Part shown: one piece after another, positions 17,759-26,545 of the stretch
Layout: the number at the start of each line of letters is the position of its first letter
How positions within the stretch are numbered: the first letter of the stretch is position 1
Assembly (NCBI RefSeq): GCF_900143695.1
Contig: NZ_FRFE01000014.1
Span: 62,001 to 126,000, forward strand
DNA from: Desulfopila aestuarii DSM 18488
GTDB lineage: Bacteria; Desulfobacterota; Desulfobulbia; Desulfobulbales; Desulfocapsaceae
Length of the DNA stretch: 64,000 bases
Reading direction: 5' to 3'
Notes under the pieces: model-generated
The model's database searches: none
The model's input: the letters and a program-made list of their open reading frames with translations, nothing else
What the model was told of the DNA's origin: nothing
Made by a program: the position numbers and the translations under genes

Positions 17759-19276
17759 TTACAGGTCGAATCCGCAGTAAGAGAGGTTGTAGCTCTTGTT
17801 GCACAGCGGAAAATCCGAGATTTCCTGATTCCTCAAAGACATGGCCAGCCCGGTCCAGTTATGGAAGGACGGGTCCTTGATCTTATAACGCTGCACTTTT
17901 CCGCTACTGTCGGTCAAGACGCAGTGTGAAACTTCACCGCGCCATCCCTCGTTAATGGTTACGACAAAGGAATCGGGCTTGAGAGCACAATCTTCCATCT
18001 GTACCGGTGCAGCGGTCGTCTCCGGTTTATCGAGCAGCATATTGATGATTTTTAAGGAGTGCATGATCTCTTCTCTTCGAACCGTCGCCCTGCTCAGCAC
18101 ATCCCCCTGCGTCACATGGTTGCTGTTTGGAGGCAGTTCACCATACATTTCCGTAGGAAAACTGACCCGCGCATCATAACCAATGTTGCAGGCCCTGCCA
18201 GCGTAACCCACCAGACCGAGGTCTTTCGCCATCTCATGCTTCACGGTTCCTGTGTGCTCAAATCGGGCCAAAACGGTATGGGCGGTAAAGAGCAGATCAC
18301 AGACGTGTTCAATTTCAGGGGTTGTTTCGGCAAGCTTTGCCCGAATAAGCTGACGTTGCTCGTCACCCATCACATGGGCCACACCGCCGGGTCGAACAAG
18401 CCCTCTTCCGAAACGATTACCGCTCAGAACCTGTAGGAGATTGAGAAACTCCCCGCGTAGCCGGCCAAAGTAGGCTGCAGGCGGGTTAAAGGCCACATCA
18501 CCGCTCAATGCTCCCAGGTCACCAATGTGGTTACATATCCTCTCAAGTTCCAAAGCGATTGAACGAACAATCTTCGCTCCTTTGTCCACATTTTTGCCGC
18601 TCAAGGACTCCATTGCCTGGCATAGACAGAGATTATGACCAATGGTGGTGTCGCCGGCAATTGTCTCACAGATGATCGGAAAGCGTTTCTGCGGCATTGT
18701 CGGCATCATCTTCTCAATGCCTCTATGCTGATAACCAAGCTGGATTTCGAGATGAAGAACCTCTTCACCCGCACACTGAAACCGGAAATGACCCGGTTCA
18801 ATAATACCCGCATGAACCGGCCCGACCGCGACCTCATGGATAGCCTGCCCGTCCACCTTGAAATAGGGGTAGTTGCCGGGGATCTCAGCAGAATAGTTAT
18901 TCCCAAAGACATCCTCTTCGCCGGAATAGTTCTTGTGATACCGAACCATCTTCAGCCAGGGATGCCCATCAGGCTTCAGCCCATACTGTTCGGCTATCTC
19001 CCGCTCAAACATATGGAATTTTTCGCTGACAGCGCCGGTCAGCGACTTAAAGGTCCGACCAGTTTCGGTGCCGATGACAAAAAGTCCGGCACTATTGCGA
19101 ACAACTGCCAGCAGTCGGTTTGCATTCTCTTCCTGATAGGCAAAATACTGGACAATAAAGCCCTCGTTTTTGACAAACGCCGAAAGCTCGGTATAAAACA
19201 CATCATATGGGACCTGGGGAATATCGGCCCGGGGTATAACCTGACCGTTATGTATTTGCAAAAGGTAGTTATCCAT
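17759..19276 (-). CDS. ehrL: Ehr complex large subunit, NuoCD-like, lacking the [NiFe] ligands
   Basis: The 505-residue protein fuses a NuoC-like domain (~1-125) to a NuoD/hydrogenase-large-subunit domain, as in HycE/HyfG. The sites that bind nickel-iron in hydrogenases are lost. The N-terminal CxxC is Cys203-E-T-Ile206, and the C-terminal DPCxxC is Asp468-Pro-Ser470-F-H-Asn473. There is no protease-cleaved tail, and the protein ends in SYNLSYCGFDL. It keeps the HRGIEK motif of the family. The start at 19276 has GGAGGA upstream and overlaps the end of the preceding gene. These features define energy-converting-hydrogenase-related (Ehr) complexes, which are not hydrogenases; their substrate is unknown. 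Confidence 0.88.
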   Translation of the reverse strand: MDNYLLQIHNGQVIPRADIPQVPYDVFYTELSAFVKNEGFIVQYFAYQEENANRLLAVVRNSAGLFVIGTETGRTFKSLTGAVSEKFHMFEREIAEQYGLKPDGHPWLKMVRYHKNYSGEEDVFGNNYSAEIPGNYPYFKVDGQAIHEVAVGPVHAGIIEPGHFRFQCAGEEVLHLEIQLGYQHRGIEKMMPTMPQKRFPIICETIAGDTTIGHNLCLCQAMESLSGKNVDKGAKIVRSIALELERICNHIGDLGALSGDVAFNPPAAYFGRLRGEFLNLLQVLSGNRFGRGLVRPGGVAHVMGDEQRQLIRAKLAETTPEIEHVCDLLFTAHTVLARFEHTGTVKHEMAKDLGLVGYAGRACNIGYDARVSFPTEMYGELPPNSNHVTQGDVLSRATVRREEIMHSLKIINMLLDKPETTAAPVQMEDCALKPDSFVVTINEGWRGEVSHCVLTDSSGKVQRYKIKDPSFHNWTGLAMSLRNQEISDFPLCNKSYNLSYCGFDL

Positions 19277-20696
19277 GAATCGTTCCTCCGATGGTAGCGA
19301 TCGCCTGGTTAATCGCCGTATAAATGGCATCCGGCATCCAGACACAGAGGGTCAGGGAAGCAAGCAGCAGAGCGTACGGGGCAATCAGACGCAGCATTTT
19401 CTCGCCCACCTGTACTTTCTCCACACTTTCGCCAAAGGACATGGACATAAAGACACGTCCCGCCCCGGCAAAAACCAGGGTCAGCCCAAAGAGGAATAAG
19501 GAAGCACTTATATAGCGCTTACTCTGGAACGCACCGATTATGATAATCACTTCACTGATAAAGAGCCCGAACGGTGGCAAACCGGAAATACCGACAAATC
19601 CTGCAAAAAACGAAACAAACGTTTTTGGCAGACTGTTGATGATCCCGCCGATCCGCTGCACCTTCTTGGTCCCGAAACCCAAAAGGATGTTACCAGCTGA
19701 GAGAAAGAGTGAGGACTTGATAAGCGAGTGGTGAATGAGATGCAGGAAGGCGCCGTACATGGCAAAGCCGCCGATACCGACACCGAAGGCGATAACGCCC
19801 ATGTTCTTGATACTCGAATAGGCAAGCATCCGTTTGTAATCGGGCTGGCCAATAATGAAAATGGCGCCGACAATCATGGAGAGCAGACCAAAACCTACCA
19901 GAACATTACCGGAAAATTCACCAAGTCCGGCCACATTCATCAGCACATCCATCTTGTAGATACCAAGAAAAGCGCAGTTTAAAAGAGCACCCGACAAAAG
20001 CGCCGAAGCAGGACTCGGAGCCTGACTATGTGCATCGGGCAACCAGGTATGCATCGGCGCAAGTCCCATCTTGGTACCAAAACCAATAACAACAAAAATA
20101 AAGCCAGCCTTCAGCCATACCGGATCGAGCTGTGCTGCGACGGTGTTCAGCGAGTTAAAGGTGAGCGGTGCGTCGATATTGCCAAGCTCCATGGCGAGGG
20201 TGATGAAGAAGCAACCCAACAATGCCAGTGCAATTCCCACAGAACAGATGAGGATGTATTTCCAGGTTGCTTCTAGAGCTTCGGTGGAGCGATGCGAGAA
20301 AATTAGGGGTGCGCTCACCAGGGTCGTTGCTTCGATGGCGATCCAGAGAACAATGGGATGATCCGACAATGTCACCATGGACATGGTGCCGAGAAACAGC
20401 ATCATGCAGCAGTTGAACACCGGCTTATTTTCAACCTCTGTCTCCTCGATATACGAAAACGCATAAATGGAAATACAGACGAAGATAAACGAGGTGACCA
20501 GAAGAATCAGCAACCCCTCAGGCGATGCACTAAAAAACTGCGGGAAGGCTGGCGTAAGTTTACCCATCCAGCTCATCACCGTTAACTGCAGGTGAAGAAG
20601 CGCCGTACAGAGGAGCAGTATCCTGCTCATGCCCGATGGGAGTGCGAGGGCGGCAAGCCCAGCAACCAGTGGCAGTAAAAAGACAAGTTCTATCAT
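19269..20696 (-). CDS. ehrD: Ehr antiporter-like membrane subunit, HyfF/NuoN-like
   Basis: A 475-residue polytopic protein of the Mrp-antiporter/NuoLMN family (proton_antipo_M). It carries the family core TKMGLAPMHTWLPDAHSQAP, with the lysine and the broken-helix region seen in pumping subunits, and later HSLIKSSLFLSAGNIL. It would form one ion-pumping channel of the complex. It lies between the HyfE-like and large-subunit genes and overlaps the latter by eight bases. Confidence 0.88.
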   Translation of the reverse strand: MIELVFLLPLVAGLAALALPSGMSRILLLCTALLHLQLTVMSWMGKLTPAFPQFFSASPEGLLILLVTSFIFVCISIYAFSYIEETEVENKPVFNCCMMLFLGTMSMVTLSDHPIVLWIAIEATTLVSAPLIFSHRSTEALEATWKYILICSVGIALALLGCFFITLAMELGNIDAPLTFNSLNTVAAQLDPVWLKAGFIFVVIGFGTKMGLAPMHTWLPDAHSQAPSPASALLSGALLNCAFLGIYKMDVLMNVAGLGEFSGNVLVGFGLLSMIVGAIFIIGQPDYKRMLAYSSIKNMGVIAFGVGIGGFAMYGAFLHLIHHSLIKSSLFLSAGNILLGFGTKKVQRIGGIINSLPKTFVSFFAGFVGISGLPPFGLFISEVIIIIGAFQSKRYISASLFLFGLTLVFAGAGRVFMSMSFGESVEKVQVGEKMLRLIAPYALLLASLTLCVWMPDAIYTAINQAIATIGGTIHG

Positions 20697-20700
20697 AGTA

Positions 20701-21354
20701 TCAATCCTTTAATCGTCCAAGTAAGGTTGTGTCCACATCATCGAAAGCCCTGCTGATATTGTGCAGGATAATGCCCATGATCATGACGCCGACCAGTACA
20801 TCGAGAAGCACACCGAATTCAACTACATAGATAGTATGGGTGTGATTGGTGAGCGCAGTACCGATGAGGTAGATACCGTTTTCAAGCATCAGGTAACCAA
20901 TTACCTGGGTGATTGCTTTTCGGCGTGCCATCATCAGGAATAATCCGGATGCCATAGTGGTAATGGCGGTTATCAGCACAATATCGTTGCCGGAGGCAAG
21001 TGAAAGACGCAGATTGTTGGTAATAAAAACGGACACGAGAATGAGGCCGAGGCCGACAAGGATCGAAGCGTGATAGCCAACAAATGGCTCAATTTCACGT
21101 TTGATTGCCACCCTTTTCACCGCCAGATACAAAAGACCAGGGATCAATATTCCTTTGATCAAAATCATCACCTGGTAAAAGATGATGGCTCCACTGCTGA
21201 ATGCTTCATTGTGTTTCAGAAGAAGTGGAGTAAGTGAAACCATGACACCCTGAAGGGCCATGATCTGTACCAGCGCCATCAGCCTGGTGGAGCCCAGCGA
21301 CAACAGCACTGACAGCAAAATAACAACCAGCGTTGCTTCAGTCAGATTTATCAT
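20701..21354 (-). CDS. ehrC: Ehr membrane subunit, HyfE-like
   Basis: A 217-residue membrane protein with about six to seven hydrophobic helices. It resembles HyfE, which combines a NuoK-like part (GYLMLENGIYLIGTAL, with the buried glutamate typical of NuoK) with extra helices. It overlaps the upstream HyfC-like gene by four bases (21351-21354), which indicates translational coupling. Confidence 0.85.
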   Translation of the reverse strand: MINLTEATLVVILLSVLLSLGSTRLMALVQIMALQGVMVSLTPLLLKHNEAFSSGAIIFYQVMILIKGILIPGLLYLAVKRVAIKREIEPFVGYHASILVGLGLILVSVFITNNLRLSLASGNDIVLITAITTMASGLFLMMARRKAITQVIGYLMLENGIYLIGTALTNHTHTIYVVEFGVLLDVLVGVMIMGIILHNISRAFDDVDTTLLGRLKD

Positions 21355-22268
21355 TGAAAGACTCCCATGGTTAATATGGAGGCAAAAAAGACCAGGGCAA
21401 ACGAAGTGAGGATGAACTGGGGTACCAGATTCATCTTGAACCGGGCCATAATCGACTCTGTCAGACCGATTGCCGCATAGACAAGGACAAGAAGACCCAA
21501 AAACAGCGCCCAGCTGGAAAATCCGGAAAGGCTTGAAAGTGGGTAGATAAGGTTGGCGATAAAAGATGAGTAGAAGAACAGTTTGTAAAAGGCGCCCAAC
21601 TCGATAAGCGCCAGATCCGGGCCGCTATGATCGAGAATCATGACCTCATGGATCATGGTCAACTCAAGATGGGTGGCCGGATCATCCACAGGTACCCGAG
21701 AGTTTTCAGTAAGCAGTACCATGAACATTGAAACGATGACGAGCAGCAGCAATGCGCCCTTGTCACTCATCAGCGAGATGCTGTTATCACCGCTAAAGTA
21801 TTCGGCGAAACTGAGCGAACCGGTCAACCGGTAAAAAACCACCAGTACGGCAAAGACGGTGATTTCAGCAATACATGAGAAGAAGACCTCCCGAGCTGCT
21901 CCCATTCCTTCAAATGGCGAAGCCGTGTCAAGCGCTGCCACCACGGTAAAAAAACGTCCGATACCGAGAAGGTAGAACAACACGATCACATCCCCATGAA
22001 AGGAGAGCAAAGGGTTCGCTCCGGCCAATGGAAAAAAGAGCAGAACAATGAGCGCGGTGGCAAACGAGACGATTGGTCCAAGTTGAAACACAAAGGAGGT
22101 GCTGGTGCTGTAGACCGATCCTTTTCGCAGTAACTTGGCCAGAATGTAATATTTGATTAACAGTGGCGGCCCTTTTTTTCCGGCAAAGAAGGCCTTTACC
22201 TTCAAAATGATACCTGGAAAGAGCGGCGCTGCCAGTATCGCAATGGCGAGTGATAGATATGTTTCCAT
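21351..22268 (-). CDS. ehrB: Ehr membrane anchor subunit, HyfC/NuoH-like
   Basis: A 305-residue polytopic protein of the NuoH/HyfC family, which links the hydrophilic arm to the membrane arm. Family marks are the KKGPPLLIKYYILAKLLRK loop, DTASPFEGMGAAREVF, and the acidic cytoplasmic loop ENSRVPVDDPATHLELTMIHE. The second gene of the operon. Confidence 0.88.
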   Translation of the reverse strand: METYLSLAIAILAAPLFPGIILKVKAFFAGKKGPPLLIKYYILAKLLRKGSVYSTSTSFVFQLGPIVSFATALIVLLFFPLAGANPLLSFHGDVIVLFYLLGIGRFFTVVAALDTASPFEGMGAAREVFFSCIAEITVFAVLVVFYRLTGSLSFAEYFSGDNSISLMSDKGALLLLVIVSMFMVLLTENSRVPVDDPATHLELTMIHEVMILDHSGPDLALIELGAFYKLFFYSSFIANLIYPLSSLSGFSSWALFLGLLVLVYAAIGLTESIMARFKMNLVPQFILTSFALVFFASILTMGVFQ

Positions 22269-22305
22269 CCGTTACCTCTGTATAAAATGTCGCATCTGCC
22301 TGTGT

Positions 22306-24264
22306 TTACATAAACAGAAGCAGAACAATAATTGTCACGATGATGTAGCTGATATACAGCTGAATGTGGCCATGCTGAATCCAGCGGAATTTCCCCAGCA
22401 GAAAGACAAAGGGGGTAACAATTCTGTCCACCAGTGTTATCTCGGCAATATCATCCACCCGGGACTCATAGGTTGTACGTCCTGGGAATATCTTGGAAAT
22501 GCCAGAGTAATAGGTTCGCACCTGGACGAAAGGCCGGAAAAACTCAACAATACTCATCCCATATGAGGTACCGGTATACTGCATGCGTACGGTCGGCTGG
22601 GTAAAACCGCAGCCCCAGGTTCCCCCGCTGCCAATCTCTTTCTGACGATAGAATATTTTCCGAAGCACAACTGTGAAGAGAAACACACCGACAAAAATCC
22701 GTGCCGCAAAACCGAGATTCTGCGTCACCACAGCTACCGCCGAAGTCTCGACCAGATTGAGCGAAGTGATGCTTTTCAGTCCCAGCATTGCCATCTGAAC
22801 AAAGGGATCAGGGAACAACCCAATCAGAAGGCAAACTGCAGAGAGCACAACCATCGGAAAGGTCATGGAGAAATCTGTTTCATGCGCTTTGGCTGCTTCA
22901 GGGCTTCTCGGTTCACCAAGAAAGGCCAGACCAAACACTCTTGAAAAACAGGAGATAGCCAATCCTCCAATAAAAGCCAGGGAGATAATAGCCAACATGA
23001 TCAAGATGAAGGTTGCCCCCTTCTGGGTAAGACCGTGGAACGCACCGAAATAGATGAGAAACTCGCTGACAAATCCGTTGAAAGGCGGCAGGCCTGATAT
23101 AGCCAACGACCCGAAGAGGAATCCTTTTCCAGTGGTGGTCATCCGTTTGACCAGCCCGCCCAGTTGATCGACATTTTTGGTACCGGTGCCATGCAGCACC
23201 GATCCTGCCCCAAAGAAGAGCAGCGGTTTGAAGAGCGAATGGTTGAAAACGTGCAGCAGGCTGCCAGCAAAGCCAAAACTCGCCATGACCATATCACCAA
23301 CGGCGATGCCGATCATGCCGATGCCTGCACCGATCAGAATAATACCGATATTCTCAACGCTGCTGTAGGCCAGAATCTTTTTCAGATCCTGCTTACCCAA
23401 TGCATAAACCACACCGAGCACTCCTGAGATCATGCCAAGAACCAGAATGACCTGGCCAAAAATGATATCAGTGGCACCAAGCACGCCATACAGCCTGATA
23501 ATACCGTAAATGCCCATCTTGATCATGACACCCGACATGACACCGGATATGGCACTTGGAGCTGCAGGGTGGGCATGCGGTAGCCAGGTATGCAGCGGAA
23601 ACACGCCTGCTTTTGAGCCGAAACAGACCAGGGCCAGGAAAAAGACGACAACCTTTATGCTTGCCGGCATTGTAGCAAAGGATGAAAGGGCAAAAGATCC
23701 TGTGTAACTGTAAGCAAGGGCCAGGGCCGCAAAAAGAAACATGGCGCCTGCCTGAGTGAAAAGAATGTAAATGTAGCCCGCTTGCCGGGTTTCTTTTTTC
23801 TGATAATCGTGCATCACCAGAAAAAAGGAAGAGAGCGACATAATTTCCCATGAAAGGGCAAAACTGATGATGTTGTCGGCAGTTGCAACCAGCGCCATGG
23901 AGACGATCAGCAGAGTGAGAAAGAAAAAATTGACCGCCACACGGCCGCTGTCAGCTGCCTTATCCATATAATGAAAATTATAGAGCGCGGCCAGCGGACA
24001 GACTGCAAATATCGGGATCAGGAAAAAAGCTGAAAGAGCATCAAGTGAAAATGAGAGGGTGAAGAGATGCAGCCAGGACCCTGAAAAGGTCACGACCTCA
24101 TCACTTTGAAGTGTAGTGGCAACTGCATATAACCCGATCAAACAACCAGCTAGGGTCAAAGCAATATACCCGGCCTTCATCAACCGAAAGAGCCGATACG
24201 TTGATAGCGCGAATAACCCACCGGCGCATACAACTGAGAGTGAAAGTAAGAAAATGTCCATCAT
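22306..24264 (-). CDS. ehrA: Ehr large antiporter-like membrane subunit, HyfB/NuoL-like
   Basis: The first structural gene of the Ehr operon: a 652-residue membrane protein of the proton_antipo_M family, with core motif GSKAGVFPLHTWLPHAHPAA and the HSLFKPLLFFGAG segment. The C-terminal ~150 residues include a long amphipathic stretch as in HyfB. Two adjacent ATG codons (24264 and 24261) are possible starts. A 256-base gap separates it from the 80-codon gene upstream; I found no separate promoter there. Confidence 0.88.
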   Translation of the reverse strand: MMDIFLLSLSVVCAGGLFALSTYRLFRLMKAGYIALTLAGCLIGLYAVATTLQSDEVVTFSGSWLHLFTLSFSLDALSAFFLIPIFAVCPLAALYNFHYMDKAADSGRVAVNFFFLTLLIVSMALVATADNIISFALSWEIMSLSSFFLVMHDYQKKETRQAGYIYILFTQAGAMFLFAALALAYSYTGSFALSSFATMPASIKVVVFFLALVCFGSKAGVFPLHTWLPHAHPAAPSAISGVMSGVMIKMGIYGIIRLYGVLGATDIIFGQVILVLGMISGVLGVVYALGKQDLKKILAYSSVENIGIILIGAGIGMIGIAVGDMVMASFGFAGSLLHVFNHSLFKPLLFFGAGSVLHGTGTKNVDQLGGLVKRMTTTGKGFLFGSLAISGLPPFNGFVSEFLIYFGAFHGLTQKGATFILIMLAIISLAFIGGLAISCFSRVFGLAFLGEPRSPEAAKAHETDFSMTFPMVVLSAVCLLIGLFPDPFVQMAMLGLKSITSLNLVETSAVAVVTQNLGFAARIFVGVFLFTVVLRKIFYRQKEIGSGGTWGCGFTQPTVRMQYTGTSYGMSIVEFFRPFVQVRTYYSGISKIFPGRTTYESRVDDIAEITLVDRIVTPFVFLLGKFRWIQHGHIQLYISYIIVTIIVLLLFM

Positions 24265-24520
24265 ACCTCGTTATAATGTGTCGTTATCTAAGGTGAATGT
24301 TCTGTCGCCTGAGCTATCCAGTGAGTCAGCCTGTTATTATCATGGGCCCTCCATATTGTTATGACTATAAATTTCATAGTGTCGTAAATACTGTTCCTAT
24401 ACCTGTATATGTGTACATTTCGTTTAAACGTGTTAAAGGCCCTACTTTGTATTTGATCTATCAACCCGTATTCATGGGTGTTATCACAAATATCAAATTT
24501 TATTAGACCGGAGGATCTCT

Positions 24521-24763
24521 TCAGCGATCCTTTGCATTTTCGTAGGTGAAGCCATACCAGAGCTGGTCTTTTCCAGACTGATTCTGGGGAATGATTTCTT
24601 CGAAATCCCAGATCAGACTCTTGAGATATACCAGCCAGTTCAGGGCATCCACCATTGACAGGAACGGTCCAACCTCCGTCAACCCGCCGATATCTCCATA
24701 TTGGCCTTCTAAATACTCTTTCGCCTTTGCCGGTTCCTGGGTAATACCTATGAGAATAGTCAC
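24521..24763 (-). CDS. Hypothetical 80-residue protein at the head of the Ehr operon
   Basis: A small soluble protein (V/MTILIGITQEPAKAKEYLEG at the start, WYGFTYENAKDR at the end) with a GTG start and AAAGG six bases upstream. It begins about 55 bases downstream of the -12 element of a sigma-54 promoter, with no other gene in between, so it is probably the first gene of that transcript. There is no membrane segment and no cysteine. I do not recognise the family. A role tied to the Ehr complex (small regulator or assembly factor) is inference from position. Confidence 0.6.
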   Translation of the reverse strand: MTILIGITQEPAKAKEYLEGQYGDIGGLTEVGPFLSMVDALNWLVYLKSLIWDFEEIIPQNQSGKDQLWYGFTYENAKDR

Positions 24764-24816
24764 ATTGAACCTTTGCTGAAAAATTTCGAGTTAACCACCC
24801 CAACCCGATATAACTT

Positions 24817-24832
24817 TGCAGTTTATGTGCCA
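24817..24832 (-). promoter_or_regulatory. Sigma-54 promoter upstream of the Ehr operon
   Basis: Minus strand TGGCAC-ATAAA-CTGCA fits the -24/-12 consensus TGGCAC-N5-TTGCA with one mismatch and the exact GG-N10-GC spacing. Transcription would start near 24806, about 43 bases before the GTG of the 80-residue gene. A sigma-54-dependent response regulator gene lies directly upstream. Confidence 0.8.
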
Positions 24833-24958
24833 CACGACAGACATGAATCCATACAACTGTTATTGTTAGATATATTGTGAGTTTAAATACCGTTTTATGG
24901 TTATGCCATACGCAAACAACCACGATGTAACATGGGTAGCAAAAATTACGATGCTCGT

Positions 24959-24979
24959 GCTGGGGCACTATGCCCCAGC
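24959..24979. promoter_or_regulatory. Palindromic candidate activator site (TGGGGCA-N3-TGCCCCA)
   Basis: A 21-base perfect inverted repeat, GCTGGGGCA-CTA-TGCCCCAGC. It is centred about 160 bases upstream of the predicted start of the sigma-54 transcript, the usual distance for enhancer sites of NtrC-type activators. The likely binder is the adjacent response regulator (25187-26545); this is inference. Confidence 0.6.
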
Positions 24980-25096
24980 CATATATTTCAGCAACAAAGG
25001 GTTATACAGGACGCAACCGGGAAACCCGGTTTATAAGGTCAGCTTTTGGTGAATGAAAAAGCAAAAGGGAGAGATTCAGGTCAGGAAAAACGATTC

Positions 25097-25129
25097 GGGG
25101 CATTTTTCCCAACTGGGGAAAAATGCCCC
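25097..25129. promoter_or_regulatory. Second GGGGCA/TGCCCC inverted repeat; activator site and/or terminator
   Basis: A perfect 14-bp stem (GGGGCATTTTTCCC / GGGAAAAATGCCCC) with a five-base loop. It shares GGGGCA/TGCCCC ends with the palindrome at 24959-24979. It lies 58 bases after the response regulator stop codon, and on the minus strand TTTTT follows six bases later, so it may equally be the terminator of the two-component operon. The two roles are not exclusive. Confidence 0.6.
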
Positions 25130-25186
25130 ACTCAATCGGATTGCGGCCAGGCTGATATGGAAGAGGTATAAGAATTTATAAAGAAT

Positions 25187-26545
25187 TTATTCTTCTTCGT
25201 AACGCTGGAGTTTTCGGTACAGGGTCTTGCGATCGACCTTTAATATCCGTGCCGTCAAGGTTCGATTACCGCCGGTGGATTTCAAGACGTGCAAGATGTA
25301 GCGCCGTTCCATCTCTTCCATGGAGATGAGCTCCATTGGGTCCTGGTCACCTACCACAATATAATCATTACGAAATATCCGGATCTTCTCTGGCAGATCA
25401 TCGATAACCAGTTTGTCAAAACGGGTGAGAGCAACAGCATGTTCGATGGCGTTGCGTAATTCCCTGACATTGCCCGGCCAGGAATATTCCAGCAGTTTTT
25501 CTGCAACCCCGGTGGCCAAGCCAGTCACGGCTTTATTTTGACGAGCAGCGAAATGTTCGATAAACTTGCCCGCCAACAACAGAATATCTGTGCCCCGCGA
25601 ACGAAGCGGCGGCATCTCGATCTGGATGACATTCAGCCGGTAAAAAAGATCTTCCCGAAAGAGTCCATCCTCAACCGCCGATTCCAGATCGCGATTGGTG
25701 GCGGCAATGATTCGAACATCAAAAGGCAGTTCGGTGGCTCCCCCAACCGGGCGAACGCAGCGCTCTTCCAGGGCGCGCAGCAGTTTCGGCTGGAGATCAA
25801 GCGGAATTTCACCCACCTCGTCCAAGAAAAGTGTCCCGCCGTCCGCTTCAAGAAAAAGACCTTTCGTACTGGTTCTGGCATCGGTAAAGGCGCCTTTTTT
25901 ATGTCCGAACAGCTCACTCTCCAATAGCTGCCCGGGCATCGCCGCACAATTGATGGTCACCAGAGGATTATCCTTTCGGCGACTGTGATTATGCACCGCC
26001 CGGGCAGTCAGCTCTTTTCCTGAACCACTTTCGCCGGTTATCAGCAACGATGCCTCAGAATCGGCGATTCGACTGAGTTGCGAAAACAACTCTTCCATCA
26101 CCGGGCTCTCTCCGAGAAGATTCTCAAAGCGCCGAGGCTCCATGGCCGCATCGCTCAGCATCTTCACCTTCTGCTGCAGGTTCCGGTACCGCACCGCCCT
26201 GTCCAGTGACATGGCAAGAATATCCATATCCAGCGGTTTGGTGACAAAGTCGTAAGCCCCTGACCGTATCGCAGCAATAGCCGTATCCATACTGCCAAAC
26301 GCCGTCATGATAACAACCGGTATATCTGGCGAATCGGTGGCAATTGCCTTACAAATATCCAGCCCGTTCATATCCGGCAGATTGATGTCGGCAAGCACCA
26401 CATCGGCAGAACGTGCATAGACAGCCGCAAGCCCCGCTTTTCCTGAAGTGTAGGTGGATACCGTAAAATCCCGACGCCCTAAACCGGCGATTAACAACTC
26501 GCACATATCCTGGTCGTCTTCTATAACGAGAATGGATCCTCTCAT
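25187..26545 (-). CDS. Sigma-54-dependent response regulator (NtrC family)
   Basis: The 452-residue protein has a receiver domain with phospho-acceptor Asp53 (VLADINLPDMNG), an AAA+ domain with Walker A GESGSGKE at 171-178 and the sigma-54 contact loop GAFTDA at 218-223, and a C-terminal Fis-type helix-turn-helix (GNRTLTARILKVDRKTLYRK). All activator motifs are intact. It overlaps the sensor kinase gene by four bases. A sigma-54 promoter and palindromes lie just downstream, ahead of the Ehr operon, making that operon its likely target. Confidence 0.95.
   Translation of the reverse strand: MRGSILVIEDDQDMCELLIAGLGRRDFTVSTYTSGKAGLAAVYARSADVVLADINLPDMNGLDICKAIATDSPDIPVVIMTAFGSMDTAIAAIRSGAYDFVTKPLDMDILAMSLDRAVRYRNLQQKVKMLSDAAMEPRRFENLLGESPVMEELFSQLSRIADSEASLLITGESGSGKELTARAVHNHSRRKDNPLVTINCAAMPGQLLESELFGHKKGAFTDARTSTKGLFLEADGGTLFLDEVGEIPLDLQPKLLRALEERCVRPVGGATELPFDVRIIAATNRDLESAVEDGLFREDLFYRLNVIQIEMPPLRSRGTDILLLAGKFIEHFAARQNKAVTGLATGVAEKLLEYSWPGNVRELRNAIEHAVALTRFDKLVIDDLPEKIRIFRNDYIVVGDQDPMELISMEEMERRYILHVLKSTGGNRTLTARILKVDRKTLYRKLQRYEEE

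Noticed and set aside
17759-19276. Active group 4 [NiFe] hydrogenase
   Set aside because: The nickel-binding cysteine motifs are not intact at either end of the large subunit, and no hydrogenase maturation genes are in the window.
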